Shown here: positions 48,505 to 56,884 of the stretch, piece after piece
Layout: every line of letters begins with the position of its first letter
Numbering within the stretch: position 1 is the stretch's first letter
From: Rhodocyclaceae bacterium
Lineage (GTDB): Bacteria > Pseudomonadota > Gammaproteobacteria > Burkholderiales > Rhodocyclaceae
Reading direction: 5' to 3'
Assembly: GCA_018262775.1 (NCBI GenBank)
Contig: JADFDU010000052.1
Coordinates: 62,001-126,000, forward strand
DNA: 64,000 bases
Position numbers and translations under genes: made by a program
The notes under the pieces: model-generated
What the model saw: only the letters and a program-made list of their open reading frames with translations
Told to the model about the DNA's origin: nothing
The model's database searches: none

Positions 48505-50172
48505 ATGGCTCAATACGTTTTCACCATGAACCGCGTGGGCAAGATCGTGCCGCCCAAGCGCCACATCCTCAAGGAAGTTTCCCTCAGTTTCTTTCCTGGC
48601 GCCAAGATCGGCGTGCTGGGCCTGAACGGCTCGGGCAAATCCACATTGCTCAGGATCATGGCCGGGGTGGACAAGGACATCGAGGGCGAAGCCACGCCGA
48701 TGCCCAACCTCTCCATCGGCTACCTGCCGCAAGAGCCGCAGCTCGATCCGGAACAGAGCGTGCGCCAGGCGGTGGAGGAGGGATTGGGCGAGGTGTTCGA
48801 GGCGCAGCAAAAGCTGGATGCCGTATATGCCGCCTACGCCGAAGCGGATGCCGATTTCGATGCGCTGGCCGCCGAGCAGGCACGCCTGGAAGCCATCATC
48901 GCCGCTTCCGATGGGCACACGGCCGAGCAGCAACTGGAGGTGGCCGCCGACGCCCTGCGCCTGCCGCCCTGGGAGGCAAAGATCGCCAACCTTTCAGGCG
49001 GCGAGAAGCGTCGCGTCGCGCTGTGCCGCCTGCTCCTGTCCAAGCCCGACATGCTCCTGCTCGACGAACCCACCAACCACCTCGATGCCGAATCGGTGGA
49101 TTGGCTCGAACAGTTCCTCACCCGGTTTCCCGGCACCGTCGTGGCGGTGACCCACGACCGCTACTTCCTCGACAACGCCGCCGAGTGGATCCTTGAACTC
49201 GACCGCGGCCAGGGCATTCCCTGGAAGGGCAACTACTCATCCTGGCTGGAGCAGAAGGGGACACGCCTCAAGCAGGAGGAAGCCTCCGAGTCGGCGCGTC
49301 AAAAGGCCATCAAGAAGGAACTCGACTGGGTACGGCAAAACCCCAAGGGACGGCAGGCAAAGAGCAAGGCGCGCCTGGCCCGTTTCGACGAGTTGTCGAG
49401 TCAGGAATACCAGAAGCGCAACGAGACGCAGGAAATCTTCATTCCGGTGGCGGAGCGCCTCGGTGACAAGGTCATCGAGTTCAACGGCGTGTCGAAGGGC
49501 TACGGCGAGCGCCTGCTCATCGACAACCTGAGTTTCCAGATCCCGCCCGGCGCCATTGTCGGCATCATCGGCCCCAACGGTGCCGGCAAGTCCACGCTGT
49601 TCCGCATGATCAGCGGCAAGGAACAGCCGGATGCCGGCGAAATCGTCACCGGGCCGACCGTCAAGCTGGTGTCGGTGGAGCAGTCGCGCGAGTCGCTGCC
49701 CGACGACAAGAGTGTGTGGGAGGCCATTTCCGGCGGCGCCGACATCCTCACCGTCGGCAAGTACGAGACGCCCTCGCGCGCCTACATCGGCCGCTTCAAC
49801 TTCAAGGGTGCCGATCAGCAGAAGCTCGTCGGCAACCTCTCCGGCGGCGAGCGCGGACGGCTGCATCTCGCCAAGACGCTGATTGAAGGCGGCAACGTGC
49901 TGCTGCTCGACGAGCCGTCCAACGATCTTGACGTGGAAACCCTGCGCGCGCTCGAAGATGCCCTGCTCGAATTCGCCGGTTGCGTGCTGGTGATCTCCCA
50001 CGACCGCTGGTTTCTCGACCGCATCGCCACCCACATCCTCGCCTGCGAAGGCGAGTCGCAATGGACCTTCTTCAACGGCAACTACCATGAGTACGAAGCC
50101 GACAAGGTCAAGCGGCTGGGCGAGGAGGGCGCCAAGCCGAAGCGGCTGCGCTACAAACCGCTCAAGTCGTAA
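48505..50172 (+). CDS. ettA: Energy-dependent translational throttle protein EttA (ABC-F)
   Basis: 555 aa, full length. Two ABC cassettes: Walker A GLNGSGKST and GPNGAGKST, signatures LSGGEKRRVALCR and LSGGERGRLHLAK, and Walker B LLLDEPTNHLD and LLLDEPSNDLD. The inter-domain linker carries KKELDWVRQNPKGRQAKSKARLARF, and the arm lies in the first cassette. EttA binds the ribosomal E site and gates elongation by ATP/ADP ratio. Confidence 0.97.
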   Translation: MAQYVFTMNRVGKIVPPKRHILKEVSLSFFPGAKIGVLGLNGSGKSTLLRIMAGVDKDIEGEATPMPNLSIGYLPQEPQLDPEQSVRQAVEEGLGEVFEAQQKLDAVYAAYAEADADFDALAAEQARLEAIIAASDGHTAEQQLEVAADALRLPPWEAKIANLSGGEKRRVALCRLLLSKPDMLLLDEPTNHLDAESVDWLEQFLTRFPGTVVAVTHDRYFLDNAAEWILELDRGQGIPWKGNYSSWLEQKGTRLKQEEASESARQKAIKKELDWVRQNPKGRQAKSKARLARFDELSSQEYQKRNETQEIFIPVAERLGDKVIEFNGVSKGYGERLLIDNLSFQIPPGAIVGIIGPNGAGKSTLFRMISGKEQPDAGEIVTGPTVKLVSVEQSRESLPDDKSVWEAISGGADILTVGKYETPSRAYIGRFNFKGADQQKLVGNLSGGERGRLHLAKTLIEGGNVLLLDEPSNDLDVETLRALEDALLEFAGCVLVISHDRWFLDRIATHILACEGESQWTFFNGNYHEYEADKVKRLGEEGAKPKRLRYKPLKS

Positions 50173-50213
50173 TATGATCCAGCAGGGAATGGCCGACAAG
50201 CAGGAGGCTGCCA

Positions 50214-50630
50214 ATGCACAGGATGATCTGGGACGAAAGACTGTCAACCCGCCACGCGGGAATGGCCAGCGACCATCGGAAAATGGTCGAACTGATCAAT
50301 CGCCTGGGCGAGTCCATGGCGGAAGGCAGTAGCAAGTTCACCCGCTGCGCCATTTTCGACGAGATCATCCGCCACACGCGATCGCACTTTGATATGGAAG
50401 ACCGGCTGATGGTCGGGCACAGCTATCCTGCGGTCGAAGAACATCGGAGCGAGCATGCCTCCCTGGTGAAAAAGCTGCTCACGCACAAGCAGTGGATTGA
50501 AGAGAGCGGCAAGGATTTCCCGGCCACGATGCTGCATTTCCTGGATTTCTGGTGGACCCACCACATCCAGACGATGGACGAGGAGATGGCCGAGTTCATT
50601 ACCGCTTCGCCTGCCGACGTGCAGGGCTGA
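50214..50630 (+). CDS. Bacteriohemerythrin
   Basis: 138 aa, four-helix bundle. The diiron ligands are visible: H in ASDHRKM, HTRSHFDMED (His, His, Glu), EEHRSEH, and HHIQTMDEE (His pair, Asp). It binds O2, or possibly NO, reversibly. It lies 41 bp after ettA and 56 bp before a Sco gene, which points to O2 or redox handling. Confidence 0.94.
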   Translation: MHRMIWDERLSTRHAGMASDHRKMVELINRLGESMAEGSSKFTRCAIFDEIIRHTRSHFDMEDRLMVGHSYPAVEEHRSEHASLVKKLLTHKQWIEESGKDFPATMLHFLDFWWTHHIQTMDEEMAEFITASPADVQG

Positions 50631-50644
50631 AGCGCCGTATCGCA

Positions 50645-50656
50645 CAGACTGACTTT
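50645..50656 (+). repeat. Copy of dispersed motif GGGACTGACTTT (variant)
   Basis: CAGACTGACTTT, 15 bases after the hemerythrin stop, in the short spacer before the Sco gene. Confidence 0.55.
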
Positions 50657-50686
50657 CGTGGCATTCTTTCCGGGGAGACATTTGTC

Positions 50687-51574
50687 GTGAAACAAATTGC
50701 AGCAGTCCTTCTGCTGTTTGCCTTCGCCGTGGCGGCGGGAGCGTCCGAAGACGCTGCGGCAGGACTGGCGGCTGTGCGCGATCTGGGTCGCCTCAACGGC
50801 GAGGCGCTTGCCTGCGGCAACAAGGACACCGCCGCGTGGACAAGAATCCTCATGCTCAACCATGCGCCCAAGACGCGAATCTACGGTGAAGCCTACGAGG
50901 AGGGCACGCAGGAAGCATTCACGGCGCATGGCCGCGGCACGCCCTGTCCAACTTCAGCTGAGGCGGCCGCCACGCTGGAGGCCGTCACACAGCGACTGAA
51001 AACTGTGCTGCCAGCACCCGGCCAGGTGCCCCCGGGGCACAGCCAGGAGGGAAGCGAGCTGAACGCCGTCGTACCGCGCTATCTGCTGCAGGATCCGAAC
51101 GGCCGGGCGGTAACGAACGAGGACTTTCCGGGGCGCTTCCAACTGATCACTTTCGGCTACACCTCCTGCCCTGATGTCTGTCCGACGACGCTCCTGGAAA
51201 TGAAGGAGGTGCTCAAGGCGCTGGGTGACAAGGCCGCGCAACTTCAGCCGATTTTTATCACCGTCGATCCCGAGCGCGACAGTGCGCAAGTGCTGCGCGA
51301 GTACACCTCGGCCTTCGACCCGCGCATTCTCGGCCTGCGCGGTTCGGAGGCGCTCACTCGCCGGGCCGCCGCCGAGTTCAAGGTGCGCTACGAGAAAGTG
51401 CGCGATCCCGCCGCTTCGCCCGGGAGCTACACGGTCGATCATTCCGCCGGGACGATTCTCCTCGACCCGGATGGCCGCGCCATCGCCCGCTTTGCCTATG
51501 CCACGCCGGCGCAGCAGTTGGCGCAACGGATAGCGGCGCTGATGCAGGAAGGCAGCCAGCGCCCGTCGCGCTAA
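50687..51574 (+). CDS. SCO family protein with N-terminal extension
   Basis: 295 aa from GTG 50687, with GGGGAGA before it. Signal peptide (QIAAVLLLFAFAVAAGA), then an extra ~100-residue region with two Cys (LACGNKD and GTPCPTS), then the Sco domain with YTSCPDVCPTT and the ligand His in TVDHSAGTILLD. It lacks the C-terminal helix of the first Sco (905-1774). It could be a second copper chaperone or a thiol-disulfide enzyme. Paired with bacteriohemerythrin rather than an oxidase. Confidence 0.88.
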   Translation: MKQIAAVLLLFAFAVAAGASEDAAAGLAAVRDLGRLNGEALACGNKDTAAWTRILMLNHAPKTRIYGEAYEEGTQEAFTAHGRGTPCPTSAEAAATLEAVTQRLKTVLPAPGQVPPGHSQEGSELNAVVPRYLLQDPNGRAVTNEDFPGRFQLITFGYTSCPDVCPTTLLEMKEVLKALGDKAAQLQPIFITVDPERDSAQVLREYTSAFDPRILGLRGSEALTRRAAAEFKVRYEKVRDPAASPGSYTVDHSAGTILLDPDGRAIARFAYATPAQQLAQRIAALMQEGSQRPSR

Positions 51575-51613
51575 GCCGCAGGCTGCCGGCCATTCCAGAC
51601 GGCCTGGCTGCCC

Positions 51614-52876
51614 TCAATTCTCCGCCAGCCACTGCCTGATCCGTGCGTACACTTCTTTCCGGCACAACAGGTCGAGGTGGCCCGTTTTGTAGGTAATCCA
51701 CTGCCGGTCTTGCGGGAATGCCAGGTTGCGTTCGCGTTCTGCATGACTGCCAAGCGCACTCGCCACCGGTACCAGTCCGTCGCCGATCAGTCTGTCCATC
51801 AGTTTGTTCTTGAGGTTGCCCTTGGGGTTATCCATGGGGTTATCCATGAGGTCGGCCACCTGCTTGCTGGTGGTCGCGGCAATCGCATAGCACTGCACGC
51901 CCTGCGGGAGCGGCAGGGTGCTGTGATGGCTGCCTGACTTCGTGAAGCGATCGCGGCCGTGCCAGTCCTCGTCGAGTAGATAGCCGTGGCGCAGGTCCGT
52001 GATGCCGGCGCTGCGAATCTTGCCCAGGCGGGACAGCGGCGCGGTGTAGGGGCTGAGCCCCAGCGTGATGTCGATCCAGTTGCCGCCGCGCTCCATCGGT
52101 GCGCCGTGGTGCGGCGTGCCGAGAAAGAGGATTTTTTTCAGCCGTTGTGGCCATGCGTGGCCCGCCGCCGTGGCGTAATGCCAGGCGCTGCGCGCCAGCA
52201 GGCCGCCCATGCTGTGTCCCAGAATATTCAGTTCCTCGACAGGGACCGGCCACGCCTCAAGCAGGGTTTCGAGCAGTTCGGCGAACTCGCGCCCGTTCGT
52301 GGAGATGTGCCGGCCGCTGTTGTAGTGCAGATAGATGCTCGTGAAGCCGAGGTCGTGTTCGAGTGCGGCGCCGTGGTCGTGACCTTGCCGTTTCCACTGC
52401 AGATCATTCATGCACAGGCCATGTGCCAGAAGCAGCAGTTTGCCGCCGACATTCGGCAGGGCGGCGGCCAGTGCCGCTTTGTCCAGTTGCAGCGGTTTTC
52501 CGCCTTTGCGCAGGTGCATGCGGATGGCCAGCGGGTTGCCGCTGGCTTCGAGGTAGTCGCCCAGCACGCCATTCAGCGCCGCCAGGACGGCCTCGCGCTC
52601 GGGCGAGGATTGCCTTTCGCCGAACAAGGGTACCAGCCGCCCCAGCACCGCATCGAGCCCTCCGCCCACGAGTCGCGTCACGCCGCGGATGCTGCGGTAA
52701 ACGAAACCGGTAATGCCGCGCGTGCGGCCTGCAGGCGTCTTGCCGAGTGGTGCAGGGGTGCTGGCGATGTTGTGATGCATCGCCTCGACCAGGTCGGTGA
52801 GCCCGGCGACGGCATCGGTCGCCAGTCGGCTGAAGCTGTGCAGGTCGGTGGGGTGGAGGTGAGTGGGCTTCGGCAT
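51614..52876 (-). CDS. Alpha/beta hydrolase (esterase/lipase-like)
   Basis: 420 aa. The nucleophile elbow is LGHSMGGLLARSAW, and LLLAHGLCMNDLQW forms the oxyanion region. LGTPHHGAPMERGG is typical of PGAP1-type or triacylglycerol lipases. A late Asp/His pair (IGDGLVPVASALG, KTGHLDLL) completes the triad. No signal peptide. A 12-bp in-frame tandem duplication (51824-51847) encodes MDNPMDNP. The first ~90 residues are not recognised. Confidence 0.85.
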   Translation of the reverse strand: MPKPTHLHPTDLHSFSRLATDAVAGLTDLVEAMHHNIASTPAPLGKTPAGRTRGITGFVYRSIRGVTRLVGGGLDAVLGRLVPLFGERQSSPEREAVLAALNGVLGDYLEASGNPLAIRMHLRKGGKPLQLDKAALAAALPNVGGKLLLLAHGLCMNDLQWKRQGHDHGAALEHDLGFTSIYLHYNSGRHISTNGREFAELLETLLEAWPVPVEELNILGHSMGGLLARSAWHYATAAGHAWPQRLKKILFLGTPHHGAPMERGGNWIDITLGLSPYTAPLSRLGKIRSAGITDLRHGYLLDEDWHGRDRFTKSGSHHSTLPLPQGVQCYAIAATTSKQVADLMDNPMDNPKGNLKNKLMDRLIGDGLVPVASALGSHAERERNLAFPQDRQWITYKTGHLDLLCRKEVYARIRQWLAEN

Positions 52877-53022
52877 GGATTCGAACTGCCCTGCATCGCA
52901 GAGAGTTTGCGCTGAGTTTCCGCTGTGCTGAGCGTTACATTCTATTGCATTTGCTTACAGCGCCGGCCGTTGCGGCCGACTAGCATGAGGGTGTCTCAAT
53001 TGTGGAAACGGAAGGACATCGG

Positions 53023-53358
53023 ATGAAAAGCAGAACAAGAATACGCGCCGCACTGGTGGCTACCCTGGGCGCCATGGCCCTGGCGGCCTCGACGGGCGCG
53101 CTCGCGCACGAACGTGGCAAGCACGAGTGGCATGGCAGCCAACCGGGACACGGATGGGGGCATGCGTACCCTGTGTACTCCGCGTACCCTGTGCAACCTG
53201 CGTATCGCTATCACGCTTACCGCCCGCATCATGTCATGCGCGAGCGGGTCGTTTTCCTTGAGCCGCCGCCAGTGATCTACGCACGCCCTGCCTACTCCGC
53301 CCCGCCGGGCATCGTCATCGGTGTCAGCCTCCCGCCGCTGGTGATTCGGTTGCGCTGA
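53023..53358 (+). CDS. Exported His/Tyr/Pro-rich small protein
   Basis: 111 aa from ATG 53023, with GGAAGGA before it. Signal peptide ALVATLGAMALAASTGALA. The mature N-terminal half is rich in His, Tyr, Pro and Trp, with short repeats (AYPVYSAYPVQPAYRYHAYRPHH), then a hydrophobic C-terminal part (PGIVIGVSLPPLVIRLR). It may bind metal or sit in the envelope; similar small proteins are common and uncharacterised. Confidence 0.75.
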   Translation: MKSRTRIRAALVATLGAMALAASTGALAHERGKHEWHGSQPGHGWGHAYPVYSAYPVQPAYRYHAYRPHHVMRERVVFLEPPPVIYARPAYSAPPGIVIGVSLPPLVIRLR

Positions 53359-53410
53359 ACGGTGCTCGCAGCCGTTGGCCCAGATTGCCGCAGATCCTTG
53401 CAACCGCAGG

Positions 53411-53440
53411 GTGGTGAATGATGGTGAATGATGGTGAATA
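53411..53440. repeat. Three 10-bp tandem repeats (ATGGTGAATG)
   Basis: Units at 53411, 53421 and 53431 differ only at the first and last base. Located upstream of folE-like; the ATGGT core recurs at 13111. Confidence 0.85.
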
Positions 53441-53459
53441 GCGCCGGGAAACATCCGCT

Positions 53460-53488
53460 TTTTCGGCGTGTACCTTTTCGGCGTGTAT
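53460..53488. repeat. 15-bp tandem duplication upstream of folE-like gene
   Basis: TTTTCGGCGTGTAC at 53460-53473 and TTTTCGGCGTGTAT at 53475-53488, 36 bp before the ATG at 53524. Confidence 0.85.
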
Positions 53489-53523
53489 GATTTCTGCTTC
53501 AACAGTTGAATGAGCTTGAAACC

Positions 53524-54153
53524 ATGCCTGATTGCTCCGATCGCGCTTCGCGCGAATGTGCCGACATCGGCATCCCCCGCCAGAATGCCTTCAATCCCGT
53601 CGCTTTCGAGCAGGCGGTGAGCGACCTGCTCGCCGCCTGCGGCATCGCGCCGGACATGCAGCACATGGGCCGCACGGCGGAGCGGGTGCGCACGTTGTGG
53701 CAGAAGCGCCTGCTCGGCGGCTACGACATGGATCCTGCCGAGGCGCTGGGCGAAGGCTTCGAAGATGTGCGCCGCGACATGGTGGTGGTGCGCGGCATCG
53801 CCGTGCATGGCGTCTGTCCGCACCATCTCGTGCCATTCCGCGGCGTGGCGCACGTCGCCTATCTGCCAGGCGGGCGACTGCACGGCTTCGGCCGCATTGC
53901 CCGCATGGTCGATGCCATCGGCCACCGCTTCACCTACCAGGAGTGGATGACACGCGACATCGCCGAGGCGCTGGTGACGCACGGCAAGGCGGCCGGCGGC
54001 GCCTGCGTCGTCGAGGCGGAGCAGTTGTGCCTGCTGCTGGGGGAGGACCGGCGCGGCGACGAGCGTGTGGTGACGCAGGCTTTTACCGGAGCCTTCGAGC
54101 AATCGGGTCAGTTGCGCACGGAGTTCCTGCGCGCCATCGGCGGCAAGCTTTAG
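53524..54153 (+). CDS. Divergent GTP cyclohydrolase I (FolE family)
   Basis: 209 aa from ATG 53524; the frame opens with TTG 53506. The FolE fold is clear: LLGGYDMDPAEAL, the zinc site HGVCPHHLVPFRG (Cys plus two His), GFGRIARMVDAIGHRFTYQE and MTRDIAEAL. In canonical FolE the second site reads HxC, with a catalytic His (His179 in E. coli). Here it is AEQLC, so that His is Gln while the zinc Cys is kept. It may be a low-activity paralogue or act on a different nucleotide. No pterin gene is adjacent. Confidence 0.82.
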   Translation: MPDCSDRASRECADIGIPRQNAFNPVAFEQAVSDLLAACGIAPDMQHMGRTAERVRTLWQKRLLGGYDMDPAEALGEGFEDVRRDMVVVRGIAVHGVCPHHLVPFRGVAHVAYLPGGRLHGFGRIARMVDAIGHRFTYQEWMTRDIAEALVTHGKAAGGACVVEAEQLCLLLGEDRRGDERVVTQAFTGAFEQSGQLRTEFLRAIGGKL

Positions 54154-54279
54154 TGAGCAACTTCACGAGGCAAGTGGTTCCTGCCGGCAAGAAGCGCACT
54201 GGGCATTTCGATTTCTTCAGGCCTTAATTCGAACAATATTTTTGGCGCGAGTATCTGACGCCCGAGCTGGCCTGAGCGT

Positions 54280-54519
54280 TCAGAGTGTTTCGTGCGTGCC
54301 GTCGCACAGCGGCGGGTTCGCCGTGTGCTTGCAGCCGCAGAACCACACCTTCTCCGATTTCTCCGCCCTGAATTCCACCGGTACGAAGGCCGTGCCCTTG
54401 TGCGAGCCGTCACAGAAGGGCTGACTTTTGCTTCTGCCGCAGGCGCACCACCAGTACTTCCTGCCGGCTTCCACGTCGACGCCGTAGGGGGATTTTTGCG
54501 GGATGTCGGGTTCGTCCAT
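54280..54519 (-). CDS. CDGSH iron-sulfur domain protein
   Basis: 79 aa from ATG 54519; the frame extends slightly upstream. Two tandem CDGSH motifs: CACGRSKSQPFCDGSH and CGCKHTANPPLCDGTH, each a 3Cys-1His site for a [2Fe-2S] cluster. Soluble, mini-CDGSH type. Divergent from the tusE-like gene. Confidence 0.92.
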   Translation of the reverse strand: MDEPDIPQKSPYGVDVEAGRKYWWCACGRSKSQPFCDGSHKGTAFVPVEFRAEKSEKVWFCGCKHTANPPLCDGTHETL

Positions 54520-54638
54520 GTCGGTTCTCCACCTTGATGGGGGCATCAGGAAGTTCGTTTGACATTGAATAATTGTTGACTAACAATGTCAAGTATCAAA
54601 TACATAAAAACCACCCCAACCCCAACAGAGAGAACTTC

Positions 54639-54968
54639 ATGATCGTCATCAACGGCAAAGAGATCGAAACCGACGCGGAAGGCTATCTGGCCCAGCTCGA
54701 CGATTGGTCGGCAGACATTGCCAGCCACCTGGCGCAGCAGGACAACCTGCAACTCACGGACGACCACTGGATATTGCTCAACTGGATCCGCGGCTACTAC
54801 CAGGAGAACGGCACGGCACCGAACCTGCGCACCATGCAGAAGCTGCTCAAAGAAGAACTGGGCGAGGAATGGTCCGACAAGCGCCGCCTGTTCGACCTTT
54901 TCCCTTATGGCCCGGCCAAGCAGGGTGCACGCTACGCCGGCATGCCGAAGCCGACCGGCTGCGTCTGA
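54639..54968 (+). CDS. TusE/DsrC-family sulfur carrier protein
   Basis: 109 aa from ATG 54639. The family core has LNWIRGYYQENGTAPNLRTMQKLLKEELG. The C-terminal arm is GPAKQGARYAGMPKPTGCV with the penultimate reactive Cys. The second Cys found in true DsrC (ten residues earlier) is replaced by Ala, so it is TusE-like or a single-Cys DsrC homologue. It may accept persulfide from TusD or DsrE-type donors elsewhere. The thioredoxin-like gene follows after 11 bases. Confidence 0.9.
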   Translation: MIVINGKEIETDAEGYLAQLDDWSADIASHLAQQDNLQLTDDHWILLNWIRGYYQENGTAPNLRTMQKLLKEELGEEWSDKRRLFDLFPYGPAKQGARYAGMPKPTGCV

Positions 54969-54979
54969 TAGCGGGGCGC

Positions 54980-55354
54980 ATGGATTGCATTGTCGACGTC
55001 AGTGAGGCGGATTTCGAACAAAGCGTGATAGCGCGCTCGCACGAGGTACCGGTGCTGCTGGACATCAGCGCCGACTGGTGCGGACCCTGCCGCGTACTGT
55101 CACCGTTGATCGAACGACTGGCGAGGGAGCACGCCGGCGCCTTCATTCTGGCCAACGTCGATGCCGACGAAAACATGAAGCTTGCCGGTCGTCACAAGGT
55201 GCGCGGTTTCCCCACCGTGATCGCCTACAGCCGGGGCGTGGAGATCGGGCGCTTCCACAGCGCGCAGACGGAAGGATTCCTGCGCCGCTTCATCGATGAC
55301 ATCACCCGCCGTCACGCCACCCAAGCTACCCAAGTCGCCGGCCAGCCGGCCTGA
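54980..55354 (+). CDS. Thioredoxin-like protein
   Basis: 124 aa. Thioredoxin fold with active site DWCGPC and the cis-Pro GFPTV. Its cytoplasmic location is suggested by the lack of a signal peptide. An N-terminal extra strand and a C-terminal tail rich in Thr/Ala/Gln extend it. Its position after the tusE-like gene suggests a role in reducing persulfide or disulfide there. Confidence 0.9.
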   Translation: MDCIVDVSEADFEQSVIARSHEVPVLLDISADWCGPCRVLSPLIERLAREHAGAFILANVDADENMKLAGRHKVRGFPTVIAYSRGVEIGRFHSAQTEGFLRRFIDDITRRHATQATQVAGQPA

Positions 55355-55357
55355 TCC

Positions 55358-55903
55358 TTAGCTCGGTTCCTTCAGCCGTTGTAGCTCGACGTGAATGGTT
55401 TGCTCGCCGTCTGTCAGCCATGTCTGACCGTCCTGGATCGTGCATTGCAGGCTCATGTTGCGGCTGGCCAGCGCGGCGATTCCCTGCGAGGCGGCGGTCG
55501 GCAGGCTCATCACGGTGAGGTTGCGCAGCCGTTCCAATTTGTCGCGGCTCTGGCCCCACCACAGATCGGCGCCGCGTCCGCCGTAACTCAGCACCACGAC
55601 ACGTTTGGCCTTGCCGCAAGCCTTGCGGATCTCGCGTTCGTCTGGCAGGCCGACTTCGATCCATAGTTCGATGACACCGGTGAGATCCTTCTGCCATAGC
55701 GCCGGCTCGTCGCCAGCCGACAGGCCGCGACCGAATTCCAGCCGCTCGCTGGCAAAGAGCGCAAAGGCCAGCAGGCGCACCATCATGCGCTCGTCCGTCT
55801 CGGATGGATGGCGCGCGAGCATGAGGACATGGTTCTGGTAGTAGTTGCGGTCCATGTCCGCAATCTGCAGGTCCGCCTTGAAGATGGTTGCCTTAAGGGC
55901 CAT
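55358..55903 (-). CDS. yaeQ: YaeQ family protein
   Basis: 181 aa. It has the family opening MALKATIFKADLQIADMDRNYYQNHVLMLARHPSETDERMMVRLLAFALFA and the later RGLSAGDEPALWQKD. The fold resembles PD-(D/E)XK nucleases; function is unknown. It is convergent with the thioredoxin-like gene, three bases apart, and its upstream side faces the accessory segment. Confidence 0.92.
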   Translation of the reverse strand: MALKATIFKADLQIADMDRNYYQNHVLMLARHPSETDERMMVRLLAFALFASERLEFGRGLSAGDEPALWQKDLTGVIELWIEVGLPDEREIRKACGKAKRVVVLSYGGRGADLWWGQSRDKLERLRNLTVMSLPTAASQGIAALASRNMSLQCTIQDGQTWLTDGEQTIHVELQRLKEPS

Positions 55904-55993
55904 GGGCTCATTGTATCCAGTGCGGCGGCTTTAGCATCATCAATGCGCGAGATGTACACCGCCGAAATACTGCGATCTTGCCGCCGTCTTGCA

Positions 55994-56005
55994 GGGACTG
56001 ACTTT
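55994..56005 (+). repeat. Copy of dispersed motif GGGACTGACTTT
   Basis: Exact copy in GCAGGGACTGACTTTTG, in the non-coding gap between yaeQ and the accessory genes. The rest of this gap (55904-56114) shows only the palindrome at 56102. Confidence 0.6.
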
Positions 56006-56101
56006 TGCCTCTCGCGGCGTTTAGCCGGCAGGGCGAGGGGCATAGGGTAATCGGTAGCTGCACCGGCCAACATTACTGCGCTCTTGATGACGCTGAGCTA
56101 T

Positions 56102-56113
56102 GGGATAATTCCC
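56102..56113 (+). promoter_or_regulatory. Palindrome abutting the stub gene start
   Basis: GGGATAATTCCC (dyad GGGA/TCCC around TAAT) lies directly before ATG 56115. It could be an operator or part of a -10 region. Confidence 0.3.
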
Positions 56114-56114
56114 C

Positions 56115-56342
56115 ATGCCCAGGATTTTCGATAATATCGATCAAGATCTTCTCTCGGCCCTCCGGGCAACACTTTCCCTTTCCGATCGTGCCGATTTCTG
56201 TTTTGGCTACCTGAAGAAACCGTCCGGCAATCTGAAACCGCAAAGTATCTGCGCCCGCCACCTCAAGGCCAAAGGCTTAAAGGTAGACGCCAAGCCAAAA
56301 AAGCCACCTGTAAAGCATTGGAGAATCGCCGAGACATTCTAG
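56115..56342 (+). pseudogene. N-terminal stub of a PLD-type helicase, truncated
   Basis: 75 codons. The first ~32 residues ([19 protein letters not shown] then [11 protein letters not shown]) match the start of large SNF2/phospholipase D-like helicases of defense islands. The expected continuation after FCxGYF is missing. Instead a Lys/Pro-rich stretch ([10 protein letters not shown]) ends at a stop. This reads as a deletion remnant, possibly fused with another gene's end. Could still be translated as a small protein. Confidence 0.6.
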
Positions 56343-56386
56343 AATATTCGCTGCGAATACGGTGTATAGATACCAAAGGGAGAACC

Positions 56387-56884
56387 ATGGGCCTGGAAAC
56401 ATTGACTGAAGAAAAGATTGCCGAGTTGCTGGGCAGCCCCAAGCGGGTGGTAAATCCGCAAGCGCGCGAAAGGCAGGACGGTAAACATCTGCGACGTGAC
56501 TATCGCGTAGTCAGTGTCGATGGTAACCACCTCTTCTCTTTATTCACTCGCCAAAGCACCAAGATCGCTGACGGTTTCAGCGCGGGCTTGCTGTGGCATG
56601 CCAAAACGGGTGAAGAGGTGATATTGATGCGTTGCAATGGCAACGATCACCCCCACCCCAATAAGTTGGAGCGAGAGCATATTGCCTTTTGTTGCCATGT
56701 GCATATGGCGACCGAGCGCTACATTCAGGCTAATCTTAAGACTGAGGCGTATGCGCAGGAAACCGGAGCCTATCGCACCCTGTCAGGCGCTTTGCATCAT
56801 CTGGTGGAACAGGCGCATATCGAGGGATTGAAAACCGAACCCGATGGGCCGCAACAGACAGGGCTGTTTGGGGGTGAAACATGA
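56387..56884 (+). CDS. DUF6978-like protein, first of an overlapping pair
   Basis: 165 aa from ATG 56387, with AAGGGAGA before it. It contains NHLFSLFTRQSTKIADGFSAGL, LMRCNGNDHPHPN and FCCHVHMATERYIQ, with several His and Cys, no membrane segment. It resembles the DUF6978 family as I recall it, always small and often next to DUF1828 genes. Base composition is clearly less GC-rich than neighbouring core genes. Ends with ATGA overlap on the next gene. Function not known; a two-gene defense or toxin-antitoxin module is possible. Confidence 0.6.
   Translation: MGLETLTEEKIAELLGSPKRVVNPQARERQDGKHLRRDYRVVSVDGNHLFSLFTRQSTKIADGFSAGLLWHAKTGEEVILMRCNGNDHPHPNKLEREHIAFCCHVHMATERYIQANLKTEAYAQETGAYRTLSGALHHLVEQAHIEGLKTEPDGPQQTGLFGGET

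Noticed and set aside
52860-52890. GGATTCGAACTGCC, like a tRNA T-arm
   Set aside because: No acceptor, D or anticodon arms can be paired around it.
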